A stretch of DNA of 64,000 bases from Actinomycetospora callitridis (GTDB lineage: Bacteria; Actinomycetota; Actinomycetes; Mycobacteriales; Pseudonocardiaceae). This document shows, piece after piece, positions 58,301 to 64,000 of the stretch (position 1 is its first letter; every line of letters starts with the position of its first letter). The notes beneath the pieces were generated by a model. The model was not told the DNA's origin, did no database searches, and was given only the letters and a program-made list of their open reading frames with translations. Both the position numbers and the translations under genes were made by a program. The stretch covers positions 1 through 64,000 of the forward strand of contig NZ_JAQZAK010000010.1 in assembly GCF_028737265.1 (NCBI RefSeq), written 5' to 3'.

Positions 58301-59475
58301 TGGCCGCCGACCGGACCGACGCCGCCGGGACCCGCGGGGGACGTCCCCGCCACCTCGACCTCGACGGGCTGCTCGCCGACCGCGACACCAAGGTGCTCGT
58401 CTGCTGCGGCTCGGGCGGGGTCGGCAAGACCACCACCGCCGCCGCGCTGGCCCTGCGCGCCGCCGAGCAGGGCCGCCGGGTGGTCGTGCTGACCATCGAC
58501 CCGGCCCGCAGGCTCGCCCAGTCGCTGGGCCTCGAGGAGCTCGACAACGAGCCGCGGAACGTGCCCGGCGCGCTACGCAACACCGCCGACCGGGGTGACG
58601 GCGAGCTGCAGGCGATGATGCTGGACATGCGTCGGACCTTCGACGAGATGGTCTCCGGTCACACCACGCCCGACCGCGCGCAGGCGATCTTCGACAACCC
58701 CTTCTACCAGACCATCTCCACCTCGTTCTCCGGGACGCAGGAGTACATGGCCATGGAGAAGCTGGGCCAGCTCTCCAGCACCGGCGCCTGGGACCTCATC
58801 GTCGTCGACACCCCGCCGTCACGGTCGGCCCTGGACTTCCTCGACGCCCCGCAGCGGCTCTCGTCGTTCCTCGACGGGCGCATGATCCGGCTGCTCTCCG
58901 CACCGGCCCGGGCCGGCGGGAGCGCCCTGCGCAAGATCGTCGGCTCGACGTTCAGCCTGTTCGCCAAGGCCGTCTCGACGATCCTCGGTGGGCAGATGCT
59001 GGCCGACGCCTCGGCGTTCGTGCAGGCCTTCGACACGCTCTTCGGCGGCTTCCAGGAGCGCGCGAACGCGACCTACCAGCTGCTGCGGGCCCCGGGCACC
59101 TCGTTCGTCGTGGTCGCCGCCCCGGAGCCCGACGCCCTGCGCGAGGCGAGCTACTTCGTCGAGCGCCTGTCGTCGGAGCGCATGCCGCTCGCCGGCCTCG
59201 TGCTCAACCGCACCCACCCGGTGCACGCGACGCTCTCGGGCGCGCGGGCCCGGGAGGGCGCCGAGACCCTGGAGTCGGCGCGCGGCGACGAGCTGGCCGC
59301 GGCCGTGCTGCGCCTGCACGCCGACCGCGTCGAGACCGCCGAGCGGGAGCGCCGCGTCCTCGGGCGCTTCACCCGCGCGCACCCCACGGTGCCGATCATC
59401 GACGTGCCCGCGATGAGCACCGACGTGCACGACCTCGACGGTCTGCGCGAGATCGGCCGCCGCCTGGCGTCCTAG
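58300..59475 (+). CDS. GET3/ArsA-like ATPase, second of a pair
   Basis: A 391-residue partner ATPase (Rv3680 type). P-loop CCGSGGVGKTTTAAALALRA (GxGGxGKT), switch I in TIDPARRLAQSLGL, switch II in IVVDTPPSRSALDFLD. A long helical middle (FDNPFYQTISTSFSGTQEYM) covers the client groove region of GET3 proteins. It is coupled to the first ATPase gene and converges on whiB4 with a 4-bp overlap. Confidence 0.93.
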   Translation: MAADRTDAAGTRGGRPRHLDLDGLLADRDTKVLVCCGSGGVGKTTTAAALALRAAEQGRRVVVLTIDPARRLAQSLGLEELDNEPRNVPGALRNTADRGDGELQAMMLDMRRTFDEMVSGHTTPDRAQAIFDNPFYQTISTSFSGTQEYMAMEKLGQLSSTGAWDLIVVDTPPSRSALDFLDAPQRLSSFLDGRMIRLLSAPARAGGSALRKIVGSTFSLFAKAVSTILGGQMLADASAFVQAFDTLFGGFQERANATYQLLRAPGTSFVVVAAPEPDALREASYFVERLSSERMPLAGLVLNRTHPVHATLSGARAREGAETLESARGDELAAAVLRLHADRVETAERERRVLGRFTRAHPTVPIIDVPAMSTDVHDLDGLREIGRRLAS

Positions 59476-59891
59476 CCGACGTGGCGCTGCGTCCCGCCCG
59501 CGGCGGGACGGGCCGGCGCGGCAGGGCGGGCCGGCGCACGGCGCGTGCGGGCGGGAGCGTCCGGGTCGGCCGGCGGGCTCGCGAGCGCCGCCCGGCGGGC
59601 CGACTCGAGCAGGGCCGCCCACGAGATCACGTCGGGCCGGCGCTTGAGCAGGGCCCGGCGCTCGCGCTCGGTCATCCCGCCCCACACGCCGAACCGGATG
59701 CGGTTGTCCAGCGCGTGCGCGAGGCACTCCGTGCGCACCGGGCAGGCCTTGCACACCTCGCGGGCGTCGCGCTGCTGCGCGCCCTGGACGAACAAGGTCT
59801 CCGGGTCGTCGTCGCGGCAGCGCGCGGAGTGCCGCCAGTCGAACGAGGTCGCCGAGCTCGCCGTCACGAACGGCACCGACTCACCTGTCAC
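59472..59891 (-). CDS. whiB4: WhiB4-like iron-sulfur regulator
   Basis: A 139-residue WhiB protein. The 4Fe-4S ligands are Cys25, Cys47, Cys50 and Cys56 (CKACPVRTEC), followed by the beta-turn GVWGG (68-72) and a basic KRRP DNA-contact region. The C-terminus is Ala/Pro/Arg-rich. WhiB4 in Mtb senses oxygen and redox state; this gene has the same neighbours (Rv3681c position). GTG start at 59891; the 56 residues open further upstream cover the promoter gap toward ponA2. Confidence 0.93.
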   Translation of the reverse strand: MTGESVPFVTASSATSFDWRHSARCRDDDPETLFVQGAQQRDAREVCKACPVRTECLAHALDNRIRFGVWGGMTERERRALLKRRPDVISWAALLESARRAALASPPADPDAPARTRRAPARPAAPARPAAGGTQRHVG

Positions 59892-60038
59892 GTCGTGTCC
59901 CCACCCTCGTGTCCCCGTGCGGGCGCCTCGTCCGCGGACACACCTCCCCGCAGGTGCGCCACACGTGCGCGCGCCGGATCCGTCCCCGGGCGCGCCCTGC
60001 CCGTCACTGGGGTCTGACGCACTGTATGGGCGCACGGT

Positions 60039-60054
60039 TCCCGTCACAACGGGA
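60039..60054. promoter_or_regulatory. Inverted repeat between whiB4 and ponA2
   Basis: TCCCGT-CACA-ACGGGA is a perfect 6-bp inverted repeat in the 244-bp divergent gap, about 82 bp before the ponA2 start. It could be an operator; no regulator is identified. Confidence 0.3.
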
Positions 60055-60135
60055 TCCACTGCGCACCGTCGCGCGGCACCGACGCGCGGGCCGCGCCGAC
60101 AGGTCGTTCACGCCCCACCGCGTACCCTCACCGTC

Positions 60136-62523
60136 GTGGCGAGGGGCGAACGGAACATCGGTGCGAAGGTGCGACCGATCACGAAGCTCCTGGCGATCTG
60201 CCTGGTGGCGGGCGTGATCGTCGCGGGCATGACCTTCCCGTTCGCGGGCGCGATGGGGCTGATCTCCAACGACGCCAGCGACACGGTCAACGCCACGTCG
60301 TCGGACCTCGCGGCCGGCCAGCTGCCCGGGGTCTCGACGGTCACCGACAACCAGGGCGCGCCGATCGCCTACCTCTACGAGCAGAACCGCACGCCGGTCT
60401 CGCTGCAGCAGATGTCGCCCGCCATGCGCGGCGCGATCGTCGCGATCGAGGACCGCCGGTTCTACGAGCACGACGGGGTCGACTGGACCGGCACGCTGCG
60501 CGCGCTGGTGACCAACCAGACCGCGGGCTCCACGCAGCAGGGCGCCTCGACGCTCACGCAGCAGTACATCAAGAACTACCAGCTCTACGTCACGGCGCAG
60601 ACCGAGTCGGAGCGCCTCGAGGCCACGGAGCCGACCTACGCCCGCAAGCTGCGCGAGGTGCGCGTCGCCCTGCAGCTCGAGCGCCAGCTCGCGTCCGGGC
60701 GCACCAAGCAGGAGGCCAAGGACGAGGTCCTCGAGCGGTACCTCAACATCGTCTTCCTGGGCAACAACTCCTACGGCGTGGCCGCGGCGGCGCGCACGTA
60801 CTTCAACACCACGCCCGAGCGGCTCACGGTGCCGCAGGCCGCGCTGCTGGCCGGCATGGTGCAGTCGACCACCCAGTTCGACCCGACCCGGCACCCGCAG
60901 GCCGCCACCGGCCGGCGCAACGAGGTCATCAACCAGATGCTGGGCCAGGGCATGATCACCCAGCAGCAGGCGCAGGAGGCCGTCGCCTCCCCGCTCGGCA
61001 TCGTCGAGCCGCTGGCCACGCCGCCCAACGGGTGCATCGGCGCCGGCAACGCCGCGTTCTTCTGCAAGTACGTCGTCGACTACCTCGGCGAGTCCGGCAT
61101 CTCGTCCGAGCAGATCAACCGCGGCGGCTACACGATCCGCACCACGCTCGACCGCAACGCCATGAACGCCATGCAGCAGGCGCTGAACGACGAGGTGCCC
61201 GCGCAGCAGCGCAACGTCGCCGACGTCATGTCCACGGTCCAGCCCGGACGTGACCGCCACCGCGTCGTGGCCATGGGCGCGAACCGTATCTTCGGCGTGG
61301 ACGGCGACGCCCTGCAGACCAGCTACGGCCTCCCGTGGGAACCGGTGAACCTCGGCGCCGGCTCGACGTACAAGATTTTCACTGCGGCCGCCGCCCTCGA
61401 GGAGGGGCTGGGCATCAACTACCAGATGCCGATCCCGCCCGACGGTTACGCGTCGCCGATCTACCGCGACGGCGCCGGGAACCCGTTCCCGGTGCGCAAC
61501 GCCGAGGAGGGGCTCGCCCCGTTCCTGAGCATGACCGACGCGCTGGCCCAGTCGCCGAACACGGGGTTCGTGAAGCTCATGGAGACCACCGGCGTCCCGC
61601 CGGTGGTGGACATGGCGGTCCGCCTCGGCCTGCGCTCCCTCGCGGAGCCCGGGCCGGACGGGTCGTCGATCGCCGACACCGCCCGCGAGCAGAACCAGGG
61701 CTCGTTCACCCTCGGTGTCACGCCGACCAGTCCCCTCGAGCTCGCCAACGTCGGGGCCACCCTCGCCTCGAGCGGGATGTGGTGCCCACCCACGCCGATC
61801 GAATCGATCACGGACTCGAGCGGGGCGCCCGTACCGGTCGTCGAGCAGCCCTGCGAGCAGGTCGTCGACCCGGCGCTGGCCGACACCCTGATGACCGGGC
61901 TGAGCAAGGACGACCAGCCCGGCGGCACCGCCGCCGCCGCGGCCGCCGCGAACGGCTGGAACCGCCCCCTGTCCGGCAAGACCGGGACGACCCAGAACAA
62001 CCGGTCGGCCGCCTTCCTCGGCTTCAACACGCAGTACGCCGGCTTGGTGATCACCTTCGACGATTCGTCGTCGCCCCGGACGCTCTGCGACGGCGGTGGC
62101 GAGAACCCGCCGTTCCCGTGCGGTGACGGCAACCTCTTCGGCGGCACCACCCCGGCCCGCACCTGGTTCAAGGCCATGAACCCGTTGTTCGCCCCGCTGC
62201 CGGTCGCGCCTCTGCCCCCGACGAGCCCGCGCTACCTGCAGGGCGGCACCAACGAGCAGGTGCCCGAGGTCGTCGGCGAGCAGGTCGACGAGGCCACCGA
62301 GGAGCTGCGCGACGCCGGCTTCCAGGTCGCGCAGACGCAGGTGGGCAACCGTGCCCCGGCCGGCACGGTCGTCGGGCAGAACCCGCGCGGCTCGGTCCTC
62401 CCCGACCAGGTCGTGACGCTGCAGGTCTCCAACGGGACCGTGCCCTCGCCCCCGACGCCGCCGAGCGGCCCGCCACCCTTGGCGGGGGGAGCGAACACCG
62501 GAGCGACGGGAGGCGGCGGATGA
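60136..62523 (+). CDS. ponA2: Bifunctional penicillin-binding protein (class A, PonA2 type)
   Basis: A 795-residue peptidoglycan synthase. After an N-terminal membrane segment (about 17-40) comes the glycosyltransferase domain with its catalytic Glu near 105 (AIVAIEDRRFYEHDGVDW) and ERYLNIVFLGNNSYGVAAAA. The transpeptidase has GAGSTYKIFTAAAALE (active Ser near 410), SPNTG and GKTGTTQNN (near 615). A single PASTA domain (VPEVVGEQVDEATEELRDAG) and a Pro/Gly tail end it. Equivalent to Rv3682. GTG start; stop overlaps the next ATG (ATGA). Confidence 0.95.
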   Translation: MARGERNIGAKVRPITKLLAICLVAGVIVAGMTFPFAGAMGLISNDASDTVNATSSDLAAGQLPGVSTVTDNQGAPIAYLYEQNRTPVSLQQMSPAMRGAIVAIEDRRFYEHDGVDWTGTLRALVTNQTAGSTQQGASTLTQQYIKNYQLYVTAQTESERLEATEPTYARKLREVRVALQLERQLASGRTKQEAKDEVLERYLNIVFLGNNSYGVAAAARTYFNTTPERLTVPQAALLAGMVQSTTQFDPTRHPQAATGRRNEVINQMLGQGMITQQQAQEAVASPLGIVEPLATPPNGCIGAGNAAFFCKYVVDYLGESGISSEQINRGGYTIRTTLDRNAMNAMQQALNDEVPAQQRNVADVMSTVQPGRDRHRVVAMGANRIFGVDGDALQTSYGLPWEPVNLGAGSTYKIFTAAAALEEGLGINYQMPIPPDGYASPIYRDGAGNPFPVRNAEEGLAPFLSMTDALAQSPNTGFVKLMETTGVPPVVDMAVRLGLRSLAEPGPDGSSIADTAREQNQGSFTLGVTPTSPLELANVGATLASSGMWCPPTPIESITDSSGAPVPVVEQPCEQVVDPALADTLMTGLSKDDQPGGTAAAAAAANGWNRPLSGKTGTTQNNRSAAFLGFNTQYAGLVITFDDSSSPRTLCDGGGENPPFPCGDGNLFGGTTPARTWFKAMNPLFAPLPVAPLPPTSPRYLQGGTNEQVPEVVGEQVDEATEELRDAGFQVAQTQVGNRAPAGTVVGQNPRGSVLPDQVVTLQVSNGTVPSPPTPPSGPPPLAGGANTGATGGGG

Positions 62524-63512
62524 GCGGGACGACGATCGCGGGGACGGCCCTGCGCGCGGCCGCGGGCGTGACCGCCGCCGGGGCCCTCGGACTGGGCTAC
62601 GCGGTCGGGGTCGAGCGGCACTGGTTCGCGCTGCGCCGGGCTCGCCTCGAGGTCCTCGACCCGGTCACCGCCGCCGGGCGGACGCTGCGCGTGCTGCACG
62701 TCAGCGACCTGCACCTGCGGCCCGGCCAGCGCCTCGAGCAACGGTTCGTCGAGGGGCTCGCGGAGCTCGAGCCGGACCTCGTGGTGAACACCGGTGACAA
62801 CCTCTCCCACCGGCGCGCCGTGCCCGAGGTGCTGCGCGCGCTGGGGAGCCTGCTCGACAAGCCCGGCGTCGTGGTGTGGGGCAGCAACGACTACCACGGG
62901 CCGAAGCCGAAGAACCCCGCGCACTACCTCGTCAACCCCCAGCACCGGGTCCTCGGACCCGAGCTGCCGTGGCGCGACCTGCGCGCCGCGTTCCTCGAGC
63001 ACGGCTGGCTCGACGCCACCCACGCCCGGCACACGCTCACCGTGAACGGACTCCGCCTCGCGATCGGCGGCGTCGACGACCCGCACATCGGCCGCGACGA
63101 CTACGACCGCATCGCGGGCCCGGCCGACGAGCCCTACGACCTGCGCCTCGGGCTCAGCCACTCCCCCGAGCCCCGGGTGCTCGACGCGTTCGCCGCCGAC
63201 GGCTACGACCTCGTGCTCGCGGGCCACACCCACGGCGGCCAGCTGCGGCTGCCCGGGTACGGCGCGATCATCACCAACTGCGGCGTCGACCGCTCCCGCG
63301 CCCGCGGCGCCTCGCGCTGGGGCTCCCACATGCGCCTGCACGTCTCGGCGGGTCTCGGCACCTCGCCGTACGCCCCGGCGCGGTTCTCGTGCCGTCCCGA
63401 GGCCACCCTGCTCGACCTCGTGCCCCGCCCCACCCCGCCCTCGTCGACGCCGGCCACCGCTGACGAGCGCGGGGGACGGCCCCCGTCCGCCCGGTCGGGG
63501 GCCAACGGGTAG
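62520..63512 (+). CDS. Calcineurin-type metallophosphoesterase, membrane-associated
   Basis: A 330-residue protein with an N-terminal hydrophobic stretch and the metal motifs LHVSDLHLRPG, VNTGDNLSH, GSNDYHG (usually GNHD or GSND), LGLSHSPEP and LAGHTHGGQLRLP. It belongs to the YaeI-like group and may act on lipid or cell-wall phosphodiesters, fitting its coupling with ponA2 (4-bp overlap). Equivalent to Rv3683. The C-terminal 25 residues are disordered. Confidence 0.92.
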   Translation: MSGTTIAGTALRAAAGVTAAGALGLGYAVGVERHWFALRRARLEVLDPVTAAGRTLRVLHVSDLHLRPGQRLEQRFVEGLAELEPDLVVNTGDNLSHRRAVPEVLRALGSLLDKPGVVVWGSNDYHGPKPKNPAHYLVNPQHRVLGPELPWRDLRAAFLEHGWLDATHARHTLTVNGLRLAIGGVDDPHIGRDDYDRIAGPADEPYDLRLGLSHSPEPRVLDAFAADGYDLVLAGHTHGGQLRLPGYGAIITNCGVDRSRARGASRWGSHMRLHVSAGLGTSPYAPARFSCRPEATLLDLVPRPTPPSSTPATADERGGRPPSARSGANG

Positions 63513-63535
63513 AGTTCCCACTGCGCGATCGCCTC

Positions 63536-63609
63536 CGGGGTGTGGCGCAGCTTGGTAGCGCGCCTCGTTCGGGACGAGGAGGCCGTGGGTTCGAATCCCG
63601 CCACCCCGA
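63536..63609 (+). tRNA. tRNA-Pro (anticodon CGG)
   Basis: Complete cloverleaf: acceptor CGGGGTG/CACCCCG, D-arm GCGC/GCGC, anticodon arm CCTCG-TTCGGGA-CGAGG with anticodon CGG, T-arm GTGGG-TTCGAAT-CCCGC, discriminator A. CCA is not encoded. Confidence 0.96.
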
Positions 63610-63638
63610 CGCTGTGATGTCTCGCGACATCCGCACAG

Positions 63639-63666
63639 CCCCGGACCCTCACGGGTTCGGGGTTTT
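63639..63666 (+). terminator. Intrinsic terminator after tRNA-Pro
   Basis: CCCCGGACCC (63639-63648) pairs with GGGTTCGGGG (63653-63662), with one G-T pair, and is followed directly by TTTT. It lies 30 bp after the tRNA. Confidence 0.8.
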
Positions 63667-63885
63667 CTGCGTCCCGGGGTCCGGCCGGGGCGAGGAGCGG
63701 TTCGCGGACGAGGTCGCCGGTGGTGGCGTCGACGACGCGGATGTGGCGGTCGTGGCAGTTCCCGTCACAGCGGGCGTCCGTTTGTCCGCCGTCGCGGGCC
63801 GGGTAGGCGACGACGGCGCGAGGCGATCCGAGCCTCGCCGTGCTCCGGTCGACCGTCCACTCCCAGCGCGGTGTCCGACCCCCCT
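63665..63885 (-). pseudogene. Possible integrase/transposase C-terminal scrap
   Basis: One minus-strand frame reads HIRVVDATTGDLVREPLLAP, which resembles the last strand-rich part of IS481/IS3-type integrases (IRVIDATTGELLRELTLDP). About 60 residues are open but no start, catalytic acids or proper stop are found, and the frame runs on through the terminator and tRNA. If real, it is a leftover of an insertion beside tRNA-Pro. Nothing else is seen in 63667-63909. Confidence 0.3.
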
Positions 63886-63909
63886 CCCCGGAACCGCCCC
63901 GGAGGTCCC

Positions 63910-64000
63910 GTGTCCCGCATCGAGGTCCCGGACGGGACGATCGTGGTCTACACCGACGTCATGTGCGGTTGGTCCACCGTCGCCCTCCACCGCTTCTACC
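63910..64000 (+). CDS. DsbA-family thioredoxin-like protein, N-terminal part (cut by window edge)
   Basis: Thirty residues are visible from a GTG at 63910: SRIEVPDGTIVVYTDVMCGWSTVALHRFY. The strand VVYTDVMCGWS followed by a helix is the start of DsbA/FrnE-type proteins (usually CPWC or CPWA). Only the first Cys of the motif is present (CGWS), as in FrnE-like proteins working on small molecules. The rest lies outside the window. Confidence 0.6.
   Translation, partial: MSRIEVPDGTIVVYTDVMCGWSTVALHRFY

Noticed and set aside
59545..62523. A ponA2 frame extended upstream by almost 200 codons
   Set aside because: The extension is antisense to whiB4 and lacks PBP features; the GTG at 60136 begins right before the membrane segment.

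Overview
The window is high-GC actinobacterial chromosome with many GTG starts, WhiB and CRP regulators, a tad pilus locus, and very short or overlapping gene junctions. Protein style and the presence of a K+-independent membrane pyrophosphatase suggest the Pseudonocardiaceae (Pseudonocardia or a relative); this is inference from composition and gene content. From about 19 kb to 63.5 kb the order of conserved genes follows, from memory, the Mycobacterium tuberculosis segment Rv3644c to Rv3683 (holB, topA, helicase, tad genes, ephE, marP, nudix, tlpA, nth, crp, MBL, ridA, two GET3-like ATPases, whiB4, ponA2, phosphoesterase). This synteny supports many of the assignments.

1-13 kb is accessory. 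It opens with the tail of an IS110-type transposase, then a DHFR-fold protein and a complete ABC exporter. A probable catabolic cluster follows (FAD monooxygenase, alpha/beta-hydrolase without a nucleophile, isochorismatase-type amidase, CaiB CoA-transferase, divergent GntR regulator, MHS symporter). Next come a membrane protein and a methyltransferase. A decayed 2-kb stretch (10.84-13.05 kb) lies between a tRNA 3'-half remnant and an intact tRNA-Thr; it holds a frameshifted cupin, an asparagine-synthase-like scrap, a tiny cysteine-rich ORF and a DUF1707 gene.

13-23.6 kb holds small metabolic and stress genes: a thioredoxin/DUF4395 pair, arylamine N-acetyltransferase divergent from a nitrilase with a leaderless-type promoter, an ArsR/hydrolase pair, a beta-lactamase-like lipoprotein, holB, a GlxA regulator ended by a 22-bp hairpin, an FMN reductase, and a TetR/hydrolase divergent pair.

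23.6-36.5 kb carries an MFS protein fused to a thymidylate-kinase domain that has lost its catalytic motifs, topA, a conserved gene disrupted by a 39-bp inverted repeat, an HTH/SDR divergent pair, hppA and a DUF1998-type helicase. A run of perfect hairpins follows the helicase.

36.8-43.7 kb contains a prim-pol-like gene and the tad operon (ssd-tadA-tadB-tadC-pilin-tadE-tadE-like), coupled by overlapping stop/start codons, preceded by a Fic-like gene. 43.9-53 kb has an acetate-type transporter, arfB, a holin-like protein and the marP-nudix-tlpA-nth block opposite a small protein and crp, then MBL and nudix genes.

53-56.5 kb holds the most novel genes: two overlapping neighbours encoding the same unrecognised domain, one with long disordered arms. 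56.5-64 kb has ridA, DUF4177, the GET3 pair, whiB4, ponA2, a metallophosphoesterase, tRNA-Pro with a terminator, an integrase-like scrap and the start of a DsbA-family gene. Family names and synteny are from memory; no searches were run.
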